Origin: Palsa-892 sp035295845
Lineage (GTDB): Bacteria > Pseudomonadota > Alphaproteobacteria > Rhizobiales > Xanthobacteraceae
DNA: 64,000 nt
Reading direction: 5' to 3'
NCBI GenBank assembly: GCA_035295845.1
Contig: DATGIF010000012.1
Location: 62,001 to 126,000 of the forward strand
Shown piece by piece: positions 27,116-36,094 of the stretch. Below the pieces are notes generated by a model. That model was not told where the DNA came from. It saw only the letters and a list, made by a program, of their open reading frames with translations, and did not search any database. The position numbers were made by a program, and so were the translations under genes. Each line of letters opens with the position of its first letter. Position 1 is the stretch's first letter.

Positions 27116-28921
27116 TTGTCGCTGGCCGAATCCGCGCACACCCTCATCCCCGCCGCCAAAACCGAAGAACGATTCCCTCTGGTGCCGACCGCATTCGTGG
27201 CATGGGTGACGATCGCGATCGCGACGCTCGTGACCGGCTCGCGCGTCTTCGACGCCATGTCCACCGACGATCTGATGCGGCTCGCCGAGGTGCGCGATTT
27301 TCTCGGGGGCCAAGGCTGGTTCGATCTCATGCAGTACCGGCTCGATCCGCCGTCGGGCGCCTCCATGCATTGGTCGCGAATCGTTGACCTGCCGCTCGCG
27401 GGCATGATCGCGGCCCTTTCTCCCGTGCTCGGACGCGCGGGCGCCGAGACCGTGACATCATCCGTGTGGCCCATCGTTCTCCTGTTCCCCACGCTTGTGC
27501 TCGCGGGCGCGCTTGCGCGCCGGCTTTCGAATTCGGCGGCGATGCTACCCGCGATCCTGCTCGTCGCCATGTCAGCGCCGGTGCTCGTGCATTTCCGGCC
27601 AGGCGCGCTCGACCATCATGGCTATCAACTGATGCTACTCCTGGCGACGATTTACGCGCTGACGGAGCGCGGCGACGCGCGCCTCGTGCCCGCGCTCGGC
27701 GGCCTTGCGTCCGCGATCTCGATCGCGATCGGCCTCGAAATGGCGCCGATGATCGCAGCCCTGCTTGCGGCCTGCGGACTGCGTTGGGTGATCGAAGGCG
27801 AACGCGCGGCAAAGTTGACAACGAGCTTTGGTCTCGCGTTTGGCGCCGGCACCGTGGCTTTGTTCGCGGTGACGGTCCCGCCTGCGGAGTGGAATGTCAC
27901 CACCTGCGACTTTATCTCTCCGCCTTGCATCGCCGCGGCGGGATTTTCCGGCGGACTGTTGGCATTGCTCGCACAATCGAGCGCGCGGCTGAAAAGCGTT
28001 TTCAGCCGCCTCGCCGCGGGCGCCGTCGCCGGCGGCCTTGTTATCGGGCTGATGCTCGCTTCCTTTTCCGATTGCTTGCGAGACCCCTATGCCGCCGTCG
28101 CGGCGCGGGTGGCCGAAGTGTGGATCGCCCACATTGCCGAGACGCAGACAATTTTCGAGCTCGGCGCGCGCTCGCCCGGCGAAACGATCGCGATCTATGG
28201 GCCGGTCGCAGTGGCCATCGTCCTTGGCGTCATCGCCGTGCTTCGCGTCCGAAACGAAGCGCGTCTCATCTGGATCGCGCCTCTTCTCACGCTCTTCGCG
28301 CTTGGCGTCACTGCATGCTGGGAAGTGCGCGGCGCTTCCGGCGGCAGCCTGGTCGCGCAGCCGGTTCTCGCGGCCGCCCTCGTGCTCTTGATCGGCGCCC
28401 GCGGCTCGCTGCCGGCGCCAAAAACCGTCCTTGCCCTGCTCGCCGTCTCCGGTCCGTTGCTCGTGGGCATCGGCACCGCCGTCGACGCCACGCTTCTCCG
28501 CATCGATCCAACGCGGACTGTCGCTTATCAGGACGGCCCGCTTGCATGCCGGAAAATCGCGGATGTCGCTTCGCTCGCAAAACTTTCGCCAGGCCGCGTG
28601 ATTTCTTACGTCGATCTCGGGCCGGCGATTCTGATTGGCAGCCGGCATTCGGTGTTCGCCGCACCCTATCACCGCAACCTCGGCAACGAAGTCGCCGTCG
28701 ACGTCCTGCTCGGCGACGACACGACGGCAAAGCGGTTGCTCGCGGAACATCAGGTCGACTATGTCGCGGTTTGCCCCGGCTCGCCCGAGCGCATCAATTT
28801 CCAGCGCGTGGCGCCGGAAGGCCTCTCCGAGCGGCTTTCGCGCGGCGAAGTGCCGCCTTATTTGGAGTCCATTCCAGGCACCGAGCGCGAGCCACTCCGC
28901 GTCTTTCGCGTTCGCGAATAG
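27116..28921 (+). CDS. Multi-pass membrane protein, GT-C glycosyltransferase-like
   Basis: A 601-residue protein with roughly ten or more hydrophobic segments and a C-terminal soluble part (about residues 470-601). The first loop carries an acidic cluster, MSTDDLMRLAEVRDF, followed by QYRLDPPSGASMHWSR, and a later DHH (RPGALDHHGYQ). Acidic residues in the first extracytoplasmic loop and the DHH are reminiscent of GT-C enzymes such as oligosaccharyltransferases, which use lipid-linked sugar donors. I cannot assign a reaction. Translation seems to begin at a TTG at 27116, with GGGAG eight bases upstream inside a hairpin. Cys pairs (TCDFISPPC; CRK; VCPG) may form disulfides. Confidence 0.8.
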   Translation: MSLAESAHTLIPAAKTEERFPLVPTAFVAWVTIAIATLVTGSRVFDAMSTDDLMRLAEVRDFLGGQGWFDLMQYRLDPPSGASMHWSRIVDLPLAGMIAALSPVLGRAGAETVTSSVWPIVLLFPTLVLAGALARRLSNSAAMLPAILLVAMSAPVLVHFRPGALDHHGYQLMLLLATIYALTERGDARLVPALGGLASAISIAIGLEMAPMIAALLAACGLRWVIEGERAAKLTTSFGLAFGAGTVALFAVTVPPAEWNVTTCDFISPPCIAAAGFSGGLLALLAQSSARLKSVFSRLAAGAVAGGLVIGLMLASFSDCLRDPYAAVAARVAEVWIAHIAETQTIFELGARSPGETIAIYGPVAVAIVLGVIAVLRVRNEARLIWIAPLLTLFALGVTACWEVRGASGGSLVAQPVLAAALVLLIGARGSLPAPKTVLALLAVSGPLLVGIGTAVDATLLRIDPTRTVAYQDGPLACRKIADVASLAKLSPGRVISYVDLGPAILIGSRHSVFAAPYHRNLGNEVAVDVLLGDDTTAKRLLAEHQVDYVAVCPGSPERINFQRVAPEGLSERLSRGEVPPYLESIPGTEREPLRVFRVRE

Positions 28922-28957
28922 CATTTCGCGCGGCCCAAAGCCGCGCTAAATTGGGCC

Positions 28958-29884
28958 ATGCGACTTCGACTCACTGTTGCGGCCCTCCTGATCGGCGCCG
29001 CAGGCGCGAGAGCGCAAACGCCGCCCGCTCCCGTTCCGCAACCGAGGCCCGAGCCCGCCGCGACATCGCCGGCGGCCATCCCTTCGAACGCGATCGCCCG
29101 AACGTTGTTTGGCGGCAAATCGGACCCCGCGCCGATGCAGGCGCGCTCGATCGGCTTTTACGCCCATGGCTGCCTCGCGGGCGCGGTCGCGCTCCCGGTC
29201 GACGGCAAGACCTGGCAGGTGATGCGGCTCTCGCGCAACCGCAACTGGGGGCATCCTGATCTCATCGCTTTCCTCGAGCGCTTCTCGGCGAAGCTGCCGC
29301 AGGTCGCGGGCTGGCCCGGCATTCTGGTCGGCGATATTTCGCAGCCGCGCGGCGGCCCGATGCTTTCGGGCCACGCCTCGCATCAGGTTGGGTTAGACGC
29401 CGATATTTGGCTGACGCCGATGCCGAACCGCACGCTGACGACGGACGAACGCGAATCGATCTCGGCGCTGATGATGGTGCGCGAGGACCGCACCGACATC
29501 GATCCGAAGAATTGGACGCCGGAACATCTGAAGGTGATCAAGATGGCGGCGGAAGATCCCGCCGTCGAGCGCATCTTCGTCAATGCCGCGATCAAGAAGG
29601 CGCTCTGCCGCGAGGCCGGTACCGACCGCGCGTGGCTCGAAAGGGTGCGGCCCTATTGGGGTCACGACTATCACATGCATGTCCGCATTCATTGCCCGGC
29701 CGACAGCACGGAATGCGAAAAGCAACCGCCGGTTCCCGCGGGCGACGGCTGCGGCAAGGAACTGGAATGGTGGTTCCAGCCGTCGGTCCTGCATCCGGCG
29801 CCTTCGCCGAACCCGCCGAAGCCGAGGCCGATCACCATGGGAGACCTGCCGGCCGCCTGCCGGCAGGTGCTGGTCGCGCCCTGA
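28958..29884 (+). CDS. mepA: Penicillin-insensitive murein endopeptidase
   Basis: A 308-residue periplasmic LAS-family metallopeptidase that cuts the D-alanyl-meso-DAP crosslink in peptidoglycan. A signal peptide (MRLRLTVAALLIGAAGARAQ) and Pro-rich linker precede the catalytic domain. Zinc ligands are visible in SGHASHQVGLDADIW and HDYHMHVRIHCP, in the order seen in E. coli MepA. Conserved cysteines (HGCLAG, ALCREAG, IHCPADSTEC, GDGCGKE) suggest disulfides. It lies downstream of the GT-C-like gene with 36 bases between and is convergent with the Yip1 gene. Confidence 0.95.
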   Translation: MRLRLTVAALLIGAAGARAQTPPAPVPQPRPEPAATSPAAIPSNAIARTLFGGKSDPAPMQARSIGFYAHGCLAGAVALPVDGKTWQVMRLSRNRNWGHPDLIAFLERFSAKLPQVAGWPGILVGDISQPRGGPMLSGHASHQVGLDADIWLTPMPNRTLTTDERESISALMMVREDRTDIDPKNWTPEHLKVIKMAAEDPAVERIFVNAAIKKALCREAGTDRAWLERVRPYWGHDYHMHVRIHCPADSTECEKQPPVPAGDGCGKELEWWFQPSVLHPAPSPNPPKPRPITMGDLPAACRQVLVAP

Positions 29885-29896
29885 GGAACGCGGGCG

Positions 29897-30484
29897 CTAG
29901 ACCATTTGCGGAGAGCCGACGATCGCGCCCTGAATCTGGATGAAGATGATGTAGATGATGATCGCGGCGATTGAAACCGCGGCGGCGTAGGGAATCAATT
30001 TATCCGGCGGCGATTTCATCAGGATCGGCAGGCCCATCCACAAAAGATAAAGGCCGAAGAGCCCGACGATAAGCACGAGAAAGCCGAGCGCCGGGAGCAG
30101 AAGAAAGACACCCGCAAGCCAGGCCGGCGTGAAGCAATAGACCACGAGCTTCAGCGCGCTTTCGAAATTCTTGCGGGCGGAGAAGGTGGGCGCGAGCGCG
30201 TCGACCACGAGCGCGATCACATAAACGGTCGCGAAGGCGAGCAGATAAAAGATGATCGCATAGAGAAGGCCGCTCGCAATCGACATGCGGATCGTGCCGA
30301 CGCCGGGTACCTGCAATCCGATAATCGACATGCCGATGAAGCCGCAAATCGTCGGAATCGCCGCCAGAATCGCGACGTAATTGGTGAAAAGATAAGGCAC
30401 GTCACCGGGCTCGCGATCGATCGCCGACCATTCAGCCTTCGGCGCGAAAATAAGATTTTTTACGCGGTCAACGATACTCATCAT
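29897..30484 (-). CDS. Yip1 domain membrane protein
   Basis: A 195-residue protein with five or six predicted membrane helices and the bacterial Yip1 pattern: a short cytoplasmic N-terminus (VDRVKNLIFAPKAEWSAIDRE) with the conserved Trp, then hydrophobic segments such as LLYAIIFYLLAFATVYVIAL and LLLPALGFLVLIVGLFGLYL. Function in bacteria is unknown. GTG, ATG and ATG follow one another at the start; the ATG at 30482-30484 is best spaced from AAGGAGG. It ends 12 bases from the convergent mepA stop. Confidence 0.88.
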   Translation of the reverse strand: MMSIVDRVKNLIFAPKAEWSAIDREPGDVPYLFTNYVAILAAIPTICGFIGMSIIGLQVPGVGTIRMSIASGLLYAIIFYLLAFATVYVIALVVDALAPTFSARKNFESALKLVVYCFTPAWLAGVFLLLPALGFLVLIVGLFGLYLLWMGLPILMKSPPDKLIPYAAAVSIAAIIIYIIFIQIQGAIVGSPQMV

Positions 30485-30494
30485 CACCTCCTCC

Positions 30495-32126
30495 TTACGA
30501 TCGAGCGCTTTTTTTCGCGTCCTCGCGGATCATGGCAGCGCCCTTCTCCGCGATCATGATTGTCGGCGAATTGGTGTTGCCCGAAGTGATAACAGGCATC
30601 ACCGAAGCATCCACGACGCGCAATCCCTCGATGCCGATCAGCTTTAGCCGCGCATCGACGACGGCAGATGGATCGGACGGCAACCCCATCTTCGCGGTGC
30701 CCACCGGATGAAAGATGGTGGTGCCGATATCGCCGGCGGCGCGCACCAACGCCGCTTCGTCGTTATCGCGCACGCTTGGGCCCGGCAGGATCTCCTCCGG
30801 ATGGTAACGCGCGAGCGCGGGCGCACGGGCAATTTTGCGCGCAACACGGATGGAATCGGCGGCGACGTGGCGGTCCTCGTCGGTGGAAAGGTAGTTCGGC
30901 GCGATCGCGGGTGCCGCGGTCGGATCGACGCTCTTCAGCCGCACGGTACCGCGGCTCGTCGGCTGCAAATTGCACACACTCATGGTGAAGGCGGGAAATT
31001 TGTGCAGCGGCTCACCGAAGCGATCGAGCGAGAGCGGCTGCACGTGAAACTGGATGTTGGCGCGTTCGCGGCGGGGGTCGGAACGCGTGAACAGGCCGAA
31101 TTGCGACGGCGCCATACTCAACGGGCCCGTGCGAAAGAAAAGATATTCGAGCGCCATTCCGGCGCGGTTAAAGAGCGAATGATAGCGCTCGTTCAGCGTC
31201 GGCACGCCCGTCACCTTGAAGATCAGCCGCAATTGCAGATGGTCCTGCAGATTGCCGCCGACGCCGGGTTTGTCGAGCACGACGGGAATTCCACGCTCCG
31301 CGAGATGCGCCGCCGGACCGACGCCCGAGAGCATCAACAGCTGCGGCGAGCCGATGGCGCCGGCGGCGAGCATAACTTCGGCGCGCGCTTTGGCGATCTT
31401 GCTCTCGCCGTTTTGCCGGTAGGCGACACCGGTCGCGCGCCTGCCGTCGAACAAAATCCGCTCGGCCAGTACACCGGTTTGGAGCCGCAGATTTTTCCGG
31501 TGCAGGACCGGCTTCAGAAATCCGCGCGCCGCGCTCCAGCGGCGGCCGCGCTTCTGATTGACGTGGAAGTAGCAGTTGCCTTCGTTGTCGCCGCGGTTGA
31601 AGTCGTTGACCTTGGGAATGCCGGTTTCCTCGGCGGCGTCGCGGATCGTTTCGATGATCTCGTATTTGGCGCGCGGGAATTCGATCCGCCATTCGCCGCC
31701 GGTCGAGTGATGCTCGCCGGCGCCGAGAAAATGATCCTCGTGTTGCTTGAAGATCGGCAGCACGTCGTCCCAGCCCCAGCCGGTGAGCCCAAGCTGGCGC
31801 CAGTGATCGTAATCCGCGGTCTGGCCGCGCATGTAGATCATGGCGTTGATCGCCGACGAGCCGCCGATTGCCTTGCCGCGCGGATAATTGATGGCGCGGC
31901 CGTTGAGACCGGGCTCAGGTTCGGTCTTGAACATCCAGTCGGAGCGCGGATTGCCGATGGCGAAGAGATAGCCGACGGGAATATGGAACCAGATCCAGTT
32001 GTCGCGGCCGCCTGCTTCGAGCAAAAGCACGCGCCTGGCGGGATCGGCGGACAGCCGGTTGGCGAGCACGCAACCCGCGGAGCCGGCGCCGACGATGATA
32101 TAGTCGAATTCCTCGCTGCCGCTCAT
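30495..32126 (-). CDS. GMC family oxidoreductase (choline dehydrogenase-like)
   Basis: A 543-residue FAD-dependent alcohol oxidase/dehydrogenase. The dinucleotide-binding motif is YIIVGAGSAGCVLANRL at the N-terminus, the GMC signature 1 is GKAIGGSSAINAMIYMRG, and the second signature is seen in AAGAIGSPQLLMLSGVGP. The C-terminus carries the catalytic-type His and Asn regions (TTIFHPVGTAKMG; SGNTNSPTIMIAEKGA). Substrate is uncertain; relatives include choline, alcohol and polyol dehydrogenases. The ATG at 32124-32126 is preferred because GGAGGCGAGG lies directly upstream; earlier in-frame starts have no such site. Confidence 0.93.
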   Translation of the reverse strand: MSGSEEFDYIIVGAGSAGCVLANRLSADPARRVLLLEAGGRDNWIWFHIPVGYLFAIGNPRSDWMFKTEPEPGLNGRAINYPRGKAIGGSSAINAMIYMRGQTADYDHWRQLGLTGWGWDDVLPIFKQHEDHFLGAGEHHSTGGEWRIEFPRAKYEIIETIRDAAEETGIPKVNDFNRGDNEGNCYFHVNQKRGRRWSAARGFLKPVLHRKNLRLQTGVLAERILFDGRRATGVAYRQNGESKIAKARAEVMLAAGAIGSPQLLMLSGVGPAAHLAERGIPVVLDKPGVGGNLQDHLQLRLIFKVTGVPTLNERYHSLFNRAGMALEYLFFRTGPLSMAPSQFGLFTRSDPRRERANIQFHVQPLSLDRFGEPLHKFPAFTMSVCNLQPTSRGTVRLKSVDPTAAPAIAPNYLSTDEDRHVAADSIRVARKIARAPALARYHPEEILPGPSVRDNDEAALVRAAGDIGTTIFHPVGTAKMGLPSDPSAVVDARLKLIGIEGLRVVDASVMPVITSGNTNSPTIMIAEKGAAMIREDAKKSARS

Positions 32127-32200
32127 CCTCGCCTCCGGCATGGCAACTTCGCGCAGGCGGCATAGAGGAAGCAACCCCGATCGTCTAGAATCGTTCAGCC

Positions 32201-33031
32201 ATGCATGGATTCCCGCCCCGCCGCATCGTTTGCCTGACCGAGGAAACCCTCGAGACGCTTTATCTTCTCGGCGAAGAAGCGAAGATTGTTGGCGTCTCGG
32301 GCTATGCGGTACGGCCGCCGCGCGTCCGGCGCGAAAAGCCGCGCGTGTCCGCGTTCATTTCGGCGGATATCGACAAGATTCTCGCGCTCGAGCCCGACCT
32401 CGTTCTCACCTTCTCCGATCTGCAGGCCGATATTGCCGCCGAGCTCGTGCGGCGCGGTGTGGCGGTCCACGCCTTCAACCAGCGCGACATTGCCGGCATC
32501 TTCGCGATGATTGAAACGCTTGCCGCGCTTGTCGGCGCACCGGAGAAAGGCACACGGTTGGCGGCGGAGTTACGCGCGCGGCTCAACGCGACCGCCCTGC
32601 AATCAAAAAATCTTCCGCGCCCGCGCGTCTATTTCGAGGAATGGGACGAGCCGATGATTTCAGGTATCGGCTGGGTGTCGGAACTGATTTCGATTGCCGG
32701 CGGCGATGATGTTTTCCCCGAGCTCGCGGGCAAAAAATCCGCACGCGAGCGCATCATCGCGCCAGAAGCAGTCATCGCCGCCGCGCCCGACATCATCATC
32801 GGCTCCTGGTGCGGCAAGAAATTCCGCCCGGAGCGCGTTGCCGCCCGCGCGGGGTTTTCCGGTCTCGCCGCCGTACGCGACGGCTTCGTGCGCGAGATCA
32901 AGTCGACGATCATTCTGCAGCCCGGCCCGGCCGCGCTCACCGACGGGCTGGATGCGCTTTCCGCGATCGTGGGCGAGTGGCGCGCGACGAAAACTTCACT
33001 ATGTGATGAGCCGATCCAACGCATAGGTTGA
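32201..33031 (+). CDS. Cobalamin/iron-siderophore-type binding protein (BtuF-like)
   Basis: A 276-residue protein of the class III periplasmic-binding fold: RRIVCLTEETLETLYLLGEE, then a long-helix linker, SADIDKILALEPDLVLTFSD and APEAVIAAAPDIIIGSWCG. It resembles BtuF and related cobalamin-binding proteins. There is no signal peptide from the ATG at 32201, and no BtuC/BtuD genes are near, so it may act in the cytoplasm or be an incomplete import system. Proteins of this unsecreted kind are found in many proteobacteria as 'cobalamin-binding protein'; the ligand is not proven. It is followed after 33 bases by matA. Confidence 0.85.
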   Translation: MHGFPPRRIVCLTEETLETLYLLGEEAKIVGVSGYAVRPPRVRREKPRVSAFISADIDKILALEPDLVLTFSDLQADIAAELVRRGVAVHAFNQRDIAGIFAMIETLAALVGAPEKGTRLAAELRARLNATALQSKNLPRPRVYFEEWDEPMISGIGWVSELISIAGGDDVFPELAGKKSARERIIAPEAVIAAAPDIIIGSWCGKKFRPERVAARAGFSGLAAVRDGFVREIKSTIILQPGPAALTDGLDALSAIVGEWRATKTSLCDEPIQRIG

Positions 33032-33064
33032 CAGCCCCATCGACGCACCCTCACATTGGCCGCA

Positions 33065-34435
33065 ATGAATACGAGCTTTTTCGGCGAATTATTGCAATCG
33101 ATCTCCGAACGCGGGCGGGCGCTGATCGAGCGCACGCGCGACCGCCGGCCGGCCGGCGAAGCGCGCGCCGCGACCTTCGTTGAGCTCTGCGAAGCGCTTC
33201 TTTCGGGCCGCGGCGAGGCTTCAGGTGTCGCGCTCGCGCGCGAGATTCTCACCGCCTATTCCAAGCTGAAGACCGGCGAACGTATCGCCTTCTTCGAGGC
33301 GCTCGCGGAAAGTTTCGGCCCCGACCGCGCGCGGCTTGCCGACGCCTGCGCCGCCTACGGAAAAACGCCATCCGATGATACGGCCAACGAAGTGCTGAAA
33401 GCGGCCGAGCCGCGGCGGCAGGAGCTGATCCGCCGCATTAACCTCGCGCCCAGCGCCACCGGCGAACTCGTGCAAATGCGCGGACACCTTCTCGACGCGC
33501 TTTCGCGGCGCGAGGATCTCGCGCCGGTCGATCGCGATTTCGTTCATCTGCTCGGCTCCTGGTTCAATCGGGGATTCCTCGTGCTCAAGCGCATCGACTG
33601 GTCCATGCCCGCGATCGTTCTCGAAAAAATCATCCGCTACGAGGCGGTGCATGAAATTCAATCCTGGGACGATTTGCGCGCGCGCATCGATCCGCCGGAC
33701 CGGCGCTGCTACGCCTTCTTTCATCCGGCGCTTGTCGACGAGCCGCTGATCTTCGTCGAGGTCGCGCTCACGCGCGGCATTCCGGAGGCGATCGCACCGA
33801 TCCTGAAGCGCGACCGCGTGCCGCTCGACCCCAAGGAGGCGACGACCGCCACCTTCTATTCGATCTCGAATTGCCAGCGCGGCCTCGGCGGCGTGTCGTT
33901 CGGAAATTTCCTGATCAAGCAGGTGGTCGAGGAAATCTCGCGCGAATTTCCGAAGCTTTCGACCTTCGTCACGCTGTCGCCGGTATCGGGCTTCCGCGAA
34001 TGGCTTACGCGCGAGCGCCGCAGCGAATCTTCGACCGCGCTCCTGCCTTCGGATGCGCATGCGCTTTCGCATCTCGATGATCCGAACTGGTTCAATCACG
34101 CCGAGAAGGTCGCCGAGGTGAAGCCCGTGCTGAGCGCGCTTGCGGCACATTTTTTCATGATCGCGCGCACGCGCGCCGGCCGGCCCATCGATCCGGTCGC
34201 GCGCTTCCATCTCGGCAACGGCGCACGGCTCGAGCGCATCAATCCGATGGCCGATCTTTCCGAGAAAGCGCTGGAGCGGGCTTACGGATTGATGGTGAAC
34301 TACCGCTACGTGCCGGAAGATATCGAGAAGAACCACGAGGCCTTCGCGGGCGCCGGCGAAGTGGTCGTAAGCTCGCAGGTGAGAAAGCTCCTGCGCACGG
34401 ACGCCAAACAGACATCGCTGGTTCCGGCCTCATGA
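33065..34435 (+). CDS. matA: Malonyl-CoA decarboxylase
   Basis: A 456-residue enzyme that turns malonyl-CoA into acetyl-CoA and CO2. The N-terminal helical domain carries RDFVHLLGSWFNRGFLVLKR and the C-terminal GNAT-like domain carries the conserved HPALVDEPLIFVEVAL, FYSISNCQRGLGGVSFGNFL and FHLGNGARLERIN stretches, matching family members. The ATG at 33065 is preferred over a TTG three codons earlier. It overlaps matB by four bases (ATGA), so the two are translationally coupled in a malonate catabolic operon. Confidence 0.96.
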   Translation: MNTSFFGELLQSISERGRALIERTRDRRPAGEARAATFVELCEALLSGRGEASGVALAREILTAYSKLKTGERIAFFEALAESFGPDRARLADACAAYGKTPSDDTANEVLKAAEPRRQELIRRINLAPSATGELVQMRGHLLDALSRREDLAPVDRDFVHLLGSWFNRGFLVLKRIDWSMPAIVLEKIIRYEAVHEIQSWDDLRARIDPPDRRCYAFFHPALVDEPLIFVEVALTRGIPEAIAPILKRDRVPLDPKEATTATFYSISNCQRGLGGVSFGNFLIKQVVEEISREFPKLSTFVTLSPVSGFREWLTRERRSESSTALLPSDAHALSHLDDPNWFNHAEKVAEVKPVLSALAAHFFMIARTRAGRPIDPVARFHLGNGARLERINPMADLSEKALERAYGLMVNYRYVPEDIEKNHEAFAGAGEVVVSSQVRKLLRTDAKQTSLVPAS

Positions 34436-35955
34436 GCAACCGGCTCTATGACGCGGTCGAGGCGGCGAACGCCGACCGCAAGAAGACGCTGATCGAACTC
34501 CCGGACGGCAAACGCATCTCCTATGGCGAGGCCTTCGATCTTGCCGGCAAGCTCGCCGGCCATCTCATCCGCCGCGGCGTCGTGCCGGGCGACCGCGTTG
34601 CCGTGCAGGTGGAAAAGTCGTGGCAGAATCTGGCGCTCTATCTCGCGTGTCTCCGCGCCGGCGCCGTGTATCTGCCGCTGAATACAGCCTATCTCCTCGC
34701 CGAGCTCGAATATTTCCTCGGTGACGCGCAGCCCTCCTTCGTCGTGGTGCGGCCCGAGAGCGAGGAAAGCGTTTCCAGGCTTTGCCTCAAGATCGGCAAG
34801 GCAACAGTGGAGAGCCTCGGGCCGAACGGCGAAGGCTCGCTGTTAAAAGCCGCCGCCGACGCTCAGCCTGCTCCCGCGGTTTCCCGCGAGCCCGACGATC
34901 TCGCCGCCATTCTCTATACATCGGGCACCACCGGCCGCTCGAAAGGCGCGATGCTTACCCACGACAATTTGCTCTCGAATGCGCGCGTGCTTGTCGACTA
35001 CTGGCGTTTCACCGCGAAGGACGTGCTCCTGCATGCGCTGCCCATCTTCCACACCCACGGGCTGTTCGTCGCCTGCAACGTTTCGCTGTTGTCGGGCGGC
35101 GCGATGATCTTCCTGCCGAAGTTCGAAGCGGGAGAAGTGATGCGCCTGATGCCGAAGGCCACCAGCATGATGGCGGTGCCGACCTTCTATGTGCGCCTCC
35201 TGGAAGAATCCGCATTTACGCGCGAAGCAACGCGGCACATGCGGCTCTTCACCTCGGGCTCGGCGCCGCTGCTGGCCGAAACGCACCGCGCGTTTTTCGA
35301 GCGCACCGGCCACGCCATCCTCGAGCGCTACGGCATGACCGAAACCAACATGAACACGTCGAACCCTTACGACGGCGATCGCATTCCCGGCACCGTGGGC
35401 TTTCCGCTCCCGGGTGTCGAGGTGCACGTCGCCGATCCCGAAACGGGGCGCGCGCTCGCGCCAGGCGAAATCGGCGTCATCGAAGTGCGCGGGCCCAACG
35501 TATTCAAGGGTTATTGGCGGATGCCGGAAAAAACCAAAGCCGAATTCCGCGACAATGGCTTCTTCATCACCGGCGACATCGGCATGATCGACAAGCGCGG
35601 CTATGTGCACATCGCCGGCCGCGCCAAGGATCTCGTGATTACCGGCGGCTATAACGTCTATCCGAAGGAGGTCGAGACCGAGATCGATGCGATCGAAGGC
35701 GTGATCGAATCGGCCGTGATCGGCCTGCCGCATCCCGACTTCGGCGAGGGCGTCACCGCCGTCGTCGTGTGCGAACAAGCGGCCAATCTCTCGGAGTCGG
35801 AGATCCTCGCCGCGCTCGCCGACCGGCTCGCCAAGTTCAAGCAGCCCAAGCGCGTGTTTTTTGTCGACGAATTGCCTAGAAACGCCATGGGCAAGGTGCA
35901 GAAGAACGTGCTGCGCGAGACTTATGCGCGAACCTACGCCCGCGGTGCAGCATAA
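34432..35955 (+). CDS. matB: Malonyl-CoA synthetase
   Basis: A 507-residue acyl-adenylate-forming ligase. It joins malonate to CoA with ATP, feeding MatA. ANL motifs are clear: A3 in LYTSGTTGRSKGAM, A5 in ERYGMTETNMN, A8 in GRAKDLVITGGYNVYPKEVE, and the C-terminal catalytic Lys in LPRNAMGKVQKN. The pairing with matA, rather than sequence alone, supports malonate as substrate. In Sinorhizobium meliloti the equivalent genes form an operon with a TRAP transporter (matPQMAB); here a TRAP system follows 139 bases downstream. Confidence 0.95.
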   Translation: MSNRLYDAVEAANADRKKTLIELPDGKRISYGEAFDLAGKLAGHLIRRGVVPGDRVAVQVEKSWQNLALYLACLRAGAVYLPLNTAYLLAELEYFLGDAQPSFVVVRPESEESVSRLCLKIGKATVESLGPNGEGSLLKAAADAQPAPAVSREPDDLAAILYTSGTTGRSKGAMLTHDNLLSNARVLVDYWRFTAKDVLLHALPIFHTHGLFVACNVSLLSGGAMIFLPKFEAGEVMRLMPKATSMMAVPTFYVRLLEESAFTREATRHMRLFTSGSAPLLAETHRAFFERTGHAILERYGMTETNMNTSNPYDGDRIPGTVGFPLPGVEVHVADPETGRALAPGEIGVIEVRGPNVFKGYWRMPEKTKAEFRDNGFFITGDIGMIDKRGYVHIAGRAKDLVITGGYNVYPKEVETEIDAIEGVIESAVIGLPHPDFGEGVTAVVVCEQAANLSESEILAALADRLAKFKQPKRVFFVDELPRNAMGKVQKNVLRETYARTYARGAA

Positions 35956-35967
35956 GGGAATATTCCC
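35956..35967. promoter_or_regulatory. 12-base perfect palindrome between matB and TRAP genes
   Basis: GGGAATATTCCC begins immediately after the matB TAA. A perfect 12-base palindrome centred on AT in the gap before the TRAP receptor gene is operator-like. It does not resemble the MatR site I remember, so the binding factor is unknown. Confidence 0.3.
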
Positions 35968-36094
35968 GCCACTTCCCGCGTTTGTGCCGGTGGGGCTAGA
36001 CTGACCTTGTCTTGAACGACTGGAGCCGCTACGAGCTCCGGCGTTTGAATAAAAATAACCGGAACGGGCAATGCAGATGGGGGAGGAATTATCG

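Noticed and set aside
27111..27118. TTGCCTTG start region pairing with CAAGGCAA at 26971-26978
   Set aside because: Eight complementary bases 130 bases apart are not convincing beside the strong local hairpin.
27466..29259. 597-codon open frame across the GT-C-like gene and the start of mepA
   Set aside because: Arg-rich out-of-frame reading of two real genes with clear domains and membrane segments in the other frame.
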